Assembly (NCBI GenBank): GCA_950295325.1
Contig: OX485807.1
Coordinates: 38,842,440-38,906,439, forward strand
Direction of reading: 5' to 3'
Source: Polytrichum commune
Taxonomy: Eukaryota; Streptophyta; Polytrichopsida; Polytrichales; Polytrichaceae
DNA length: 64,000 bases
The position numbers and the translations under genes were made by a program. Position 1 is the first letter of the stretch. Every line of letters begins with the position of its first letter. The notes under the pieces are model-generated. The model saw only the letters and a program-made list of their open reading frames with translations. It was not told the DNA's origin and searched no databases. Positions 11,565 through 22,277 of this stretch are shown in pieces.

Positions 11565-14462
11565 TTAAATCAACCACATAGATTGTTAAAATGACCACAG
11601 AGACGCACAACAGTCACATGACCTGTCAAAATTTGAATTTTCATTGCACACATGAAGAGGAGCAAGGTATCAGCTTTGCTTCCTCTTTCTTTACATTTCA
11701 ACTTACAAGTGGAATTGCTCAAATTTTGACAGGTCATGTGACTGTGCGATGCATCTCCGTGGTCGTTTTAACCATTGTGTGATCCATTTGACAATCCCTT
11801 TAAAAAAAAAAAAGATATCACATATGTTTGCCAACACTAACATGAATTATAGAGTCTCTTCGCCTGCAGGCTGCTGTCTCAATTAAGTAGTGGACTCTTT
11901 CAAAAAGCCATAACCTGGGCAACTTGATCACCCACTGTTCCTCCCCTACCTAATGAGATCTTTAAAAAGCCTATGTTTGCCAACCCTCGCATGATTTCTA
12001 GAGTCTCTTCACCCGCATCCTACTGGCTAATTTAAGAGGTGGACTCTTTTCTAAAGATTGTCATTGGGGTAACTTGATCGCCCATTGTTCCTCCCCTCAC
12101 CAAGCCTTCTGGTAAGATGACCAGTTGCCCTGGTGACCAAGCAAAGTCATTTATGTTCTACAATGTCTGAACAACCTATTGAACTTTCGTTAGTCAAAAT
12201 TGAACCCGCTATGATTTACTGGACCCTAGCAGGTAACCCTGCAAGGTAGAGAAGAGTCCCAAACACTCAGGTTTCAACATGCACACCACGCCTCAATTAG
12301 GGGCATGCCAATAGAGGTTCAGAGAAAAAAGGACAAGTCCTAAGCTGCAAAAAGCAAGGCATATCAAAGGAGAGACCCATAATACCGTGGTGTGGATGAA
12401 ACCAACCCTAAAAATAAGGCAATATTCAAAAAACAAGTGAATTATCCCAAAAACCCAAGTGAAGGTAACATAGAAATAAAAGCAAGACTGGAGTGGAAAC
12501 GCTTGAAAGGATAATTTCAATGTTCCCAACCACTCAAGCAATTGCCTTGATGCTTAATGAGATCTACAGATATGCTCACCTTCAATGAAACCACCGCATC
12601 TCCGAATACATTGGAAGTCAGCTCCTTGATCACAGCTACAAACTGAGTCGTAGCAGAGAACAAAACTTAGTTAATTGTACTGGCATAACATCTATCGAAC
12701 AACTGACACTTTTGATGGAGTGGAAGGAAAGGCTGAAAACTATCCAAGTTCGCACATTTTTTGATGACACACCATATTTTCAAACTTCCTTTTAACATGA
12801 CCTCTGTGCACTGTAATGACAAAGCTGCTAATAAGAAGCAGAGAGACTCACATTTTGAACCTGTTGGATCTTGGAGGCTTTGATCCTGCTCACTGTCACC
12901 TTCAAAATTGCATACCTTCCTGGCCACATTCACCCCAAAGGATAACAGTCATTTCAATGTTTGGATGTTACAAATACAAACGTAGGCACTGATTGACAAT
13001 GACCATGGTAATTGATCAGGGTCACATGTGCCTTCATCACCTCATGCCCAAGGTTATTACTGATACAAGTTAAATTCAAGAGAAGTATGAATGAAGATTG
13101 ACAACATCATCTCAGGCACTCAAGCTCATATTCTAAATATCTTCTATTTCACCAAGTTCAAAACCTTATTGTCACCTGAATTCAAATGACTTAAAAACTG
13201 ATGCACCACCACAGGGCCCATAACAATTGATGTCACAGTTCATTTCAATGCTTGGATGTTACAAGTACAAATGTAGGCATGATCAAAGTCATGTGTGGAA
13301 TACCAACGGCTTCATCACTAGGGTTATTACAAATACAACTTATATCCAAATGAAGTATGTATGAAATCTGACAACATTGTCTCGTGCACACAAGCTCATA
13401 CATGAATTTTCTTCTACATGTTTCAGCAAGTTCAGAATCTTAATGTCATCTAACTTTAAAAGACTTAAGAACCTGTGCACCAGCACAAGTTCCATACCAA
13501 TTGATGTGATGTTCGGTGGCACCACATTGCACACATGGAAACAGGGACTCAGAAGCAGAAAAAACACTTCACATACAGAGTTTAGAGTTCAGGGATTAGG
13601 GTTTAAGGGTTACAATCCATTTACCAGGATCGAAATCTTCGACATTGAGACTGTGCAAGGCACTGAGCCAAGCGCCGCTGCGAAAAGCCTCATCATCACC
13701 GTCATCTCTATCTGACATGACAGCTTTTCCTTTGCCATCTGCCCCCACAGCAACACCTTCATCATCCTGCAAAAGAAGGTCACCTACGGGACCCGGAATC
13801 CGACTCTTTTTTTTGCGTGGCGGTCCCTCTGAGAAAGATCCTCTTTGAGGGGAATTGGAGCTTCTTGGTGGCGACGAAGAACCTCGTTGAGGGAAATACT
13901 TCCGGATGTCCGGACGCTTTGTAGGCACAACAACAGACGATGTCGGTCTCTCTTTCGACCAAAAGGCGCGTGGAGGTTGATTTGGTGCTGGCTGTGAGGG
14001 TAAAGAAGGAAGACCATCAACCATTGCCGGATTTCGATCTTGGTTTGCATTGTGATGATGATACACCGCAGGAGGAATTTGTGGGAGGTTAAGTTGAAGT
14101 TCCCTTGTTGCTGCTGCGGAGGGAATTTGTGATGGTGGATTGAAACCACGGTGTGCGCGGCGACGAGGGAGTTGAGGCTCGGCGGACGCATTCGTGGTGT
14201 TCAGGTTCGCCTGAATAATTTCGACATCGACATCATCATCATCATCATCAAGGTTTTTGTGAGGTTTTGGTGGGATTGCAGGTGGATCCCGTGGAGGAAG
14301 TTGTGATGATGATGTACGTGGTGGTGCCGCCGGTTCGGTTGAAACTGCAAGATTTTCAACCCTAACCTCCGTTTGAGGATGGGAGCTATTAGCACCAGTC
14401 TTGCTTGCAGATGCCCAAATGTCAGACACATCCAGGTCCAATTCTTCTTCCCATGTGTCCAT
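9023..14462 (-). CDS. HROB-like: HROB/MCM8IP-like homologous recombination OB-fold protein
   Basis: Six exons: 13625-14462, 12852-12892, 12580-12642, 11291-11392, 10546-10605, 9023-9232. All are phase-consistent and give about 437 aa. Residues 1-220 are disordered and Pro/Ser-rich, with acidic start EEELDLDVSDIW, poly-Asp 72-77 and basic PPRKKKSR (214-221), a likely nuclear signal. RIPGPVGDLL (221-230) is the family's conserved motif before the core. The OB fold spans about 280-370: RIKASKIQQVQN, FVAVIKEL...GDAVVSLK, DPTGTVSGVV, PGAVIILKK and HYINITIKNVVKVF. The tail is Gln/Pro-rich and ends in an acidic stretch (GWDLTDDMEALL then acidic residues). In animals HROB brings the MCM8-MCM9 helicase to recombination sites; a similar nuclear role is inferred. 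Human HROB is longer. The least certain border is the acceptor at 12892, chosen because only it keeps phase and the conserved RIKA core. Confidence 0.87.
9628..9764. mobile_element. Small inverted-repeat MITE in last intron of the HROB-like gene
   Basis: Left end ATTGGAATACACAATGCTAT and right end ATAGCATTGTGTAACTCCAA are inverted repeats. TTTAGTGT lies outside both ends and may be remnant target duplication. Related termini occur at 9841-10025, 41430-41480 and 54878-55078. Confidence 0.65.
9841..10025. mobile_element. Small inverted-repeat MITE, second family member in the same intron
   Basis: Left end CTAATTAGTGTGGGTTACCA and right end TGTTAACCCACTCTAATTAG pair as imperfect inverted repeats of about 35-40 bp, with inner GTTACACATTGC / GCAACACGTAAC. 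No coding capacity. Confidence 0.65.
11481..11560. repeat. Compound (TA)n(GA)n microsatellite in intron 3 of the HROB-like gene
   Basis: About 12 TA units run directly into about 27 GA units without interruption. It lies between the 11291-11392 and 12580-12642 exons. Confidence 0.95.
11581..11775. mobile_element. MITE with long (about 55 bp) terminal inverted repeats
   Basis: GTTAAAATGACCACAGAGAC at the left pairs with GGTCGTTTTAACCA at the right. The inner part GTCACATGACCTGTCAAAAT pairs perfectly with ATTTTGACAGGTCATGTGAC. The centre is about 85 bp and non-coding. The element sits next to the (TA)n(GA)n tract in intron 3 of the HROB-like gene. The class is not assigned, because no clear target duplication is seen. 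Confidence 0.8.
11823..12110. repeat. Two-copy tandem duplication, 149-bp unit
   Basis: Copies start TATGTTTGCCAACACT (11823) and TATGTTTGCCAACCCT (11972). Both contain TAGAGTCTCTTC, GGTGGACTCTT-type and CAACTTGATC-CCCA-TGTTCCTCCCCT blocks in the same order. The array lies within intron 3 of the HROB-like gene. Confidence 0.85.
12950..13515. repeat. Two-copy tandem duplication, about 291-bp unit, intron 1 of the HROB-like gene
   Basis: CATTTCAATG-TTGGATGTTACAA begins each copy (12950 and 13241). Shared blocks follow in order: GGTTATTAC-GATACAA, GACAACAT, AAGCTCATA, CAAGTTCA and CAATTGATGT. Copies are perhaps 75-80% similar by eye, so the event is not recent. Confidence 0.8.
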
Positions 14463-15240
14463 TGGACCAGATCAATCAAGGCCTTTCCATCATACCCACT
14501 GCAAATGTAGCTTCTCCCACCATACGCATAACTTGAATGTTTAGTACTCCGTTCAATCCCTTACCTCAATGCAAAAAATCTCCAAAAGGATGCACCTTAT
14601 CACAGTCCACTTAGGTTCAATCATTCCAGGCAAACACTTGTCTGGTTAATCATCATACCGAGAAACCCATCCAGACTTTAAATAAATAAATACCTGATGA
14701 AAAATCACAAGCAACAACAATTTCCTGTCCCACTGTATAGTTTGTCTGACACATCCAGGTCCAAAACTTGAATGTTCAGTACTCTGTTCAATGCCTTACC
14801 TTCAACATGAAAAAAATTCCAAACCAAACGGATGTCACCATAACCCCACTCAGGTTCAATTCTTGCAGGCAAACACTTGAAAATGGAAATGTGGGCTATT
14901 ATCACACCATGAGACCCATTAGATCAACCAATGCCTTTTCTTCACAACTGCAAATGTAGCCTCTGCCACCGCACTCAAATCTTGAATGTTCAGTACTCTG
15001 TTATATGCCTTCCCATCAATGCCCAAAAAATTCTCCAGAACCGATGTTATCATCACCCACTTAGGTTCAAATCTTGTAGGAAAACAGTTGCGTTTATGGA
15101 CATTGCCTCAAAGATTGTAGCTCCCCTGTGACAGAAATTGGGAAGAAGTGCACACAATGTATCACGAATGTCGCTTGCTTACATGAAATTTAAATGTAGT
15201 CTACCATCACACCGGGAAACCCAACAAGCAGATCCACCAA
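14463..15240. repeat. Tandem array, about 225-bp unit, upstream of the HROB-like gene
   Basis: The landmark CTTGAATGTT-AGTACTC-GTT occurs at 14533, 14766 and 14983 (spacing about 233 and 217). Each copy is followed by CAC-CTTAGGTTCAA(T) and GCAAACACTTG-type blocks. A partial fourth unit with TTTTCTATCCCACTG is near 15275. The array begins right behind the start codon at 14462, so it occupies the 5' UTR/promoter side of that gene. Confidence 0.8.
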
Positions 15241-16832
15241 CCCTGACTCGCTCCAAATGACCAGCACAACATTTTCTATCCCACTGTTTCAAGTTCGAGA
15301 AAGAAGGTACAGTAGCGGAATTCTCAACCAAATTAAAGAAGGCAAAAACAAGCACCTCCAGAAATATTGGGCAGTTGTAAGTATTGACTTAGTAATTTGT
15401 GCTCACCGTGACCAAGTGATCACTGCCACCCTTCGATGGACATTCCACGATATCCAAAATAGGAACAAAGCTCCCTTTAAGTATAGCCGAAGGTGCTACC
15501 TTTCCTTGAAACCCAATGTGAGCTCACCCAGTAACAACAAAGCTGGGAATTTACAGTCCTTGAAAAATCCAAACAAAATTCCCAAGTGCACAAACTGAGT
15601 TAGGGTTGCTCAGACCCACCAAATTTTTTTTGTCACTCAGTTCGAATCCAGCACAACTTTCGTTGGTTTCTTCTCTCCAGAATCAAATTCGCTTGTGGTG
15701 GCGGGAAGCAATTGTCATCCACGGAGTTCTGAAGACCAAATGGAAGGATGAAGGCTTGTCATCCATCCACATATGGCTTGTTGGTTACGCTGGGCTCTAA
15801 ATCACAGGTGCTACCTGGGTTGGAAGTTCATTTTTAAGGTTTGACGCTCATTGTGCTTGTTGAGAGTATCCACCCCCCCCCCCCCACTAATGCATGGAAA
15901 GAGGTCCACCTAATAATTGGGGGGATAAAATTATACTTGGTTCAATTTCTATGTTTATTTTTTACTTTAATCATTTAATGTTGACCAAAACAATGAGTTT
16001 GAGAACCGTAAAGACAGCAAGTAGAAATATGCGTCCAGAGATGAAGCCTTTGATTTCTCCAATCTCTAAGTTTTCTCCTACTACAAAGTTTTGAATCTAA
16101 GTATGTCCGTATGAGACTTGAACAAATGTTATGGTATGTCGAGTTGGGTAACCACACCTACTTGGCTTGCTTTTGTAGTTAGTGTCCCAGTTAGCAAACT
16201 TTGGAGTCGAAATCACAGGCTTGGTTGGGTAGACCCGGTGCCTACTCATTGGTTTGTAGGCTATTTTCAAGGTCTAAAACTCCTTGAGAAATGATGAATT
16301 CGAGAACGCATGTTGAAGGCAACTAACACGCATCACACAAAAGGGTCCAATATGTTATAAGAATTGGCTTGTGTGTTGGTCACCTACAAGTATAAGGTTT
16401 GGTTTGGAAACAAAAGCAAATGTCATGCCACGAGGTCATTTCATTGCTTCTATTATAAGAGTATGTTCTATGAAACTTGAAGGCTTGCTATACGAGGCTA
16501 CAAGCTAAGACACCACACCTAGTTTTTGGCTTTAAAGAACTTTTCATCTTCGTACTCCAAAATAAGGCAAGAGAATGATAAAGGGCCATGATTGTGAAGA
16601 GAATGTCTAATACAATGCAAAGGGATAGCCTTCTCTAAAATGGAAGGTAAGCAACCATTGCAAATTGTTTCTTCAATGTAACACATCATGCAGTTTTGTA
16701 TGGTAGCATTCAACACATAATTCACTACATTGGGTAAATTTTATTTCTTGAACCTAAAGTTTTGTGCTTTTGTATTGTATTATATTTTTGAACATTAAAT
16801 AGATTTTAATGTGATGATTTTTTTATACTTAG
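15241..16832. other. Intergenic; no gene recognised
   Basis: Open frames of 113 codons (15257-15598) and 64 codons (15606-15800) on the plus strand have no family signature. A C-homopolymer lies at 15872-15885. The first exons of the orphan plus-strand gene at 16833-17504 might be here, but I cannot find them. Confidence 0.4.
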
Positions 16833-17504
16833 GTCCAAAAGCAGCAGACGAAGATGGCATTGCAGGTAGGTTCCTCCCACCACAAACTGTCACTCAAATT
16901 GCATATGCAATGAGGAGGACTTTGAGTTTTAAACTAGGTGGTGATTGGACAAAAATATAGTATATGAAAATAATGAATGAGTTTTGATGGCGAGAGATTT
17001 GCTTGTAAAGTCCAACATTGTCTTGAGCCACTCATGCATTGTCTTCATTGGGAAGTTTTAATTGAAGCTCCTGCTTTCATTATGTGACATAAACTTGCAA
17101 ACACTTACACAACCTCTCCAGAATGAGATCTTCTAAGGTTCACTTGGTTAGGGCACTTAGAACATTTGCTATTGGTTTAGAAATTAGGGCACAATATATC
17201 CATCACTGGCATCAAGATGGTGAAGGGTATGAGATGCATTTTAATGAAAACTAACATCCAAATTGTCAATACCGTAGTGAATTTTCTTTGGGAAGGGAAG
17301 TTTCTAATTCATGGAGATACTTGAAAGGAAGCAAGTACTAAATACACATAAAATCTAATGAAATGTTTGTCCCTCTTGTTGTGCAGTATATGGTGGAAGC
17401 CCTCTTCAAGGATTAGTTCATACTCCGAGAAGATCGTCTACTCCATATCCACTTTTATCCCAAAGCCCGGTCGTTCAAGGGCGAACAGGCTGGTGTGAAG
17501 GATG
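16833..17504 (+). CDS. Orphan two-exon gene fragment of unknown function
   Basis: Exon 16833-16865 follows TTTTTTATACTTAG and ends CAG|GTAGGT. Exon 17387-17504 follows TTGTTGTGCAG and ends ATG|GTAAAG. Joined in the only fully open frame (entering at phase 1) they read PKAADEDGIAVYGGSPLQ, then a Ser/Pro/Arg segment with TPRRSSTPYP, and end RTGWCEG. Exon phases match without adjustment, which is unlikely for random sequence. I do not recognise the family. A further stretch starting at 17726 could add four codons and a stop in phase, or a longer open reading out of phase. It is either part of an undetected gene whose 5' exons I missed, or a gene relic. Confidence 0.4.
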
Positions 17505-19746
17505 GTAAAGTCCTTCCCATTTGTTGTCTTTTGAATCATGTCCAAATTATGAAAATTCCTACTAACTTACTTCTCAACAATTTGTAACCACATCACTAAT
17601 CTATTTAATCATATGTAATCACTACATAGTTTCACGTTGATTCAATCACATCAAACGACAAGTATCAATCAATGCCTACCCAACATAAGGTTGCAATTTT
17701 AATCTTGTGTTTATGTACTATATAGTTGCAAGACCTAAAGGTTCATCTTGGAGTGAAATCAATGCGGAAGGAATCATTAGCTAAATGCTCAATTGGCACC
17801 AAGGATATATTAAACCTTGAAGCATGTTATTGACATTTGGGTCCTTGCCTTGACTGATATGCAGCTTAGCCATTCTTTGTTGTTGCTGCCTTATAGACAA
17901 GTGTTGTTTGCTGCGATAAATTTTCAGTGTTTACACAACTGTTCCACAAAATACCATAGTTGAAAAAATTTATGCCATTTCAACCCTTCCAAGTGGTGCC
18001 ACGAGGACCAAGTAAGCTTACCTCGAAGAATAATCTTTACTACAAGGATCACAAATATGAATTTTTATGTGAAACGCAAATTGCAACATTAAGTGCCATA
18101 ATATCTTGATGCTTTGGAAGTCCCTTTGATATTCAAAAAAATGTCTACACTAGCCATGGGTTGCAGATTCATTCCTATAAACTAGAAGTCAATTTCTATG
18201 TGCCTCAAATGGCCTAAACATGAACATTGAGTAGCAAAGTTGACCATGTGATGGTTGGAAATGGTTCTGACCATCCTTTGAAATCTCCCAATTCATGCAA
18301 TTTCAATTGAAGCACTCTTCATTCTCAAGTTATGAAATAAGAAGTCTTGCCACATGCTACAAAAGTTATATGATTTATGGTTACCACTGCAACATATATA
18401 ACCTTAGGTTCACTTTCTTTGACAAAATGTTCTATGCCAACTTCTCATGCTCTTGCACATTGAGTCTAGGAAAGCATGCTGTTTTTTTCAGGTTTGCAAA
18501 CTGCCTCTTGAGCATTAGTCTTAATCCTTGAAAGCTTGGGCTTTCAACCTAAATCAAAGATGTATATTAGATTGCAGACATGTTTTTAGGGTTGGCATAC
18601 AAAAGAAAGTTGTAGAGACTAATTGTACACCACATCCATACGATCTTTAGAAGGATCAATATCCATGATCTCCATCAAATCATTTTAGCAGCAGTTTTCT
18701 TCAAAATGTAATCAAAATTTCAAGATGTATCAAAATCATCTGGTCTTCCATACAATTGGCTAAAAATATGATTTTTACAACTTGGTGGGAAAAATCAGAG
18801 AAATACATGTCAGTGACTTTGTTGCTTTCTACAAATAATAAATTCTTTAAGAAGACCAACAATTTAAGGATTTCTAACTGGCACTTCAAGGTCATACCTT
18901 AAAGTCATGAATACATATTTTCAATCGGGTCAGTGTAGACTCTACATGGTGTAGAACTTTATTAATTGAAAGTGCATTTAAGGAAACTCAGAAAAAAATT
19001 ATACAAGTTTGCTTTGAGGAATATGTATTTGAGAGATTCATTATTGGTTTATTTTGTCCAATTGATTCTGATTGTCCTACTCTAGCTTTTATTGTTCGAC
19101 ACATACCCTGCAAATTCACTACGTAGTTGCAACCCCAGGATATGGCCAAGCAACTGAATGATGTAGATAAACTGAAAACTGTAAACCAAGTCATGTAAGT
19201 TAGATCTGAATTTTGTAGTTACAACAAAGCACATACCATGAGAAAACTAACATCATCATAATGTTGTTGCAGTAGAAAGAAGATCAAACTGTAAACATCT
19301 CATGTGGATAAAGTAAATTCCCAGAATTCTGCTGCAATACGGAACATTAGTGTACATACATGGCTCATGGGTCTTGTTCAGACATAATCTAACACGTGCC
19401 ACATTGCCTAATGAAAATATTACAGTGATCTAGAACTACAGGGAGGAACCCTTCCCTGTTTTCATCTTTGACGTTAGAGCTTGGAATAAGACCAACTACT
19501 CTTTTACCAGATATCTCCAGGTGGATTCCGTTCTGTTGATTAATTCTACTTGAATGTCAGGTATCTCTGGGTGGAAATGTAAAACTAAAATCTCTTGCTC
19601 AATGCAGGTTAAGTACGGCTGTTCAATCCACTGTCAGCTTTGTATTTGCTGACAGGAATTCAATGACGACGTTCTAGTTATCAATGATTGGAATTCTCAA
19701 TATCTCACCACTACCCAAAATTGAGACAAAAGAGATGCTACTGTAG
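17505..19746. other. Intergenic; no gene recognised
   Basis: AT-rich sequence without a supported exon. On the minus strand, 18612-18680 shows a short open stretch (NDLMEIMDIDPSKDRMDVVY, then stop) with coding-like composition but no clear splice support or family. The 3' UTR of the TRM2-like gene must lie just below 19747. Confidence 0.4.
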
Positions 19747-22238
19747 CTACCTCTCAAAAAGCATAACCATTTCACAATGTTTGGTGTGAGGGAAAAGGTC
19801 AACAGCTGTCGATTTCACAGGCCGAAATGGCTCAGATGCGGGAAGGTTTTTAACCCTCCTTCGAGCATGTCCTAAGTTCGTTGTTCCCCTGAATCCTCCT
19901 CTTGCCTTCACCTTCTCAGGAGGGCCCTCTTTTATAGGCATGCACAACTCCACCGCATTCGCCAGCAAGCTTTCAGGGTTGCAGGATATGTACCTGCAAA
20001 GAAGCACAATCCAATACAAAAAGTTGATTAATATAAGCCAAAGAGGCAGAGTTACTCCCATTCTCATCTTTTGACAAATAGATGCCAAATTGTGTCTATA
20101 TTAGAGTTATCCCCAAACTCAACATCACTTTTGGTCAGGAGTTGGTTGTTTTGCCAACAACACTTCCCATGCTTGGCAAGTTTCCAGTGCCTGCGTGGAG
20201 GTAGTATGGACGTTTGAACAAAATCCATTCTCTACTCTTCATGGAGAATCAAACTCATTTTGGCATACTAAAGGTACTAAAAATGAGTTTGGCCCTAATG
20301 AACCGAAATAGGTTGCTCTTCATTCAAAATTTAAAAATACCTCTGAGCATGCACCACAAGTGGAAAGAAAATATTGATATTGTATGCAAAGCAACCAATG
20401 AAAAATCATAGAGCACCAACTCCTTACCAAAAGGCCCATTGAGTAAAAGGATAACTCCATTGTCTTTTTGCAGGTTTAACAAACCAAGGGCACCCACTCA
20501 TATGGCCACTTTTGAGCCAGGACAGTAAAGCTCAAATCAACAGCATTGACAAAAGACAACATTCTCTCATGGTAAACGTGGCTACTTCATATGGAATTAC
20601 TGAACTGCCTGCTATGTCCTACTCATACCCTATTCAGAAGCAAGTGAATGTATTAGCAACAGTAAAAAGACTTACACAAGGCGCCTCAACTGCTTGTGTA
20701 ACCTCAGTGTCCTCAATACCTGCATAGCAAAGGGATCAGATTAGGACCAGCGAGGAAACTTAACTGAGTGCACACACGACTTATTTTCAGACTTGATTGT
20801 GTGTCCAATCCAAGGATGTCAGTTTCTCACACTATGGTCATCCATCAGGATTCAGCTCTTATAGAAGCCAAGGCATTACCATACAGCAGAAAGATAAATA
20901 GAAAGTTGTGGCAGTCGTTCCTACATTTGAGAGTTAGGTTAGCAGGTAGGACGTTTCTCTGGACTTACCACATGGTGTAGCCCAACTCGGGGTGGATCAA
21001 CTATGGCCACAATATTCATAAACTGCCGCTTCTCCTTCTCAACTGGTTTAATTCCTTGCTTATCACGATTTCCTTGGCCTTTACCAGCTTTACCTTTATT
21101 TGTGGTTGTATTTGTACCAAGTGCATCAACTTGGTCTTTACCATTTACAGCTGTTGTTTCTGTTGTTTTTTCCTCTGATGGTTCTTCTACAGCATACTGC
21201 TTAAGAAGATCACCGATTACATCCTCTGCCTGCAGGTAGAATTGATCACATCATCCATCTGACTTATGGCCATCACTGTACATTCAGACTCTCATGATTA
21301 TTCAATTGCTCAAATAAACTTCATTACTCTACGGAATATCATTATCACCAGACATTAAGCATCAACGAGGCTCAACAACAACAAAAATAATGCAAAGAGG
21401 AAATTGGCACAAAATGCTTGAAGAAAAGTAGCAATTCCAAATAATCATATCTGCAGTGTAGCAGGATAGAAGGTGTGCTCTAAACAGAGCTCATTGGAAC
21501 CAGTCACCACCTAGCAGGACATTTGGTTCAAGCCTCTTACAGAATAACAATGTGATTGCACGGTTGGTGACTTCAAAACAAACTCAAACTGTAGAACAAA
21601 TCACAGCCACAAGCAAAACTGTTGAACTAATCTACTCAGATTCAAGTAAGGTTCAGAGCAGCCATTGTACATGTCATTCAATACCTTGCCACAGACAAAA
21701 TGACAGTTTGAGATTCCATTCAATTCTGCGTTCAGTTGTGCATCTGCCACTGCTGAAGCATTCATCTCAATCCCCACCACCTGAAGAAAGCCCCAGCCCC
21801 CAAGTGACAATGTCAAGAGATACTTGTAGTATCTAGAATCACTACATTCAAATAGCTGATTGAGGTAACCTTCATCCATCTCTAAATAAACCAGAAACTA
21901 TGTGAATGCAAAATGCTGCCTCAAGGAGTAACATTTTACAACATCACAACACTCTAAGAAAGAACTGATAAGAACTGAAGCTGAAGAGAAAGCAACAGAA
22001 CCAATTGGAAGGTGCTGGGTCCACAACTATCAAGTTCATAAGTTGAGAACACAAAGAGAAGAGTCTCTGTACCATTCCGACTCGTTTTGCAAGGGTAAGC
22101 CCAATGGCGCCAGTCCCACAGCATACATCAAATAACAAGGTGTCTGGACCAATCCCGGCCCAATCACCAGCTAGAGAATATAGCCTCTCAGCACCAGCTG
22201 TATTCACCTGGAATGCAAGGTAAACAGTATATCAAGTG

Positions 22239-22277
<39 letters not shown>

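Noticed and set aside
12893-12899. Alternative acceptor giving a 48-nt second exon in the HROB-like gene
   Set aside because: It would shift the frame against exon 1 and destroy the conserved RIKASKIQQVQN core. The 12892 acceptor keeps both.
13596-13624. Extension of HROB-like exon 1 to the stop after KWIVTLKP
   Set aside because: A GTAAAT donor at 13624 and the in-phase OB-fold exons downstream make read-through unlikely.
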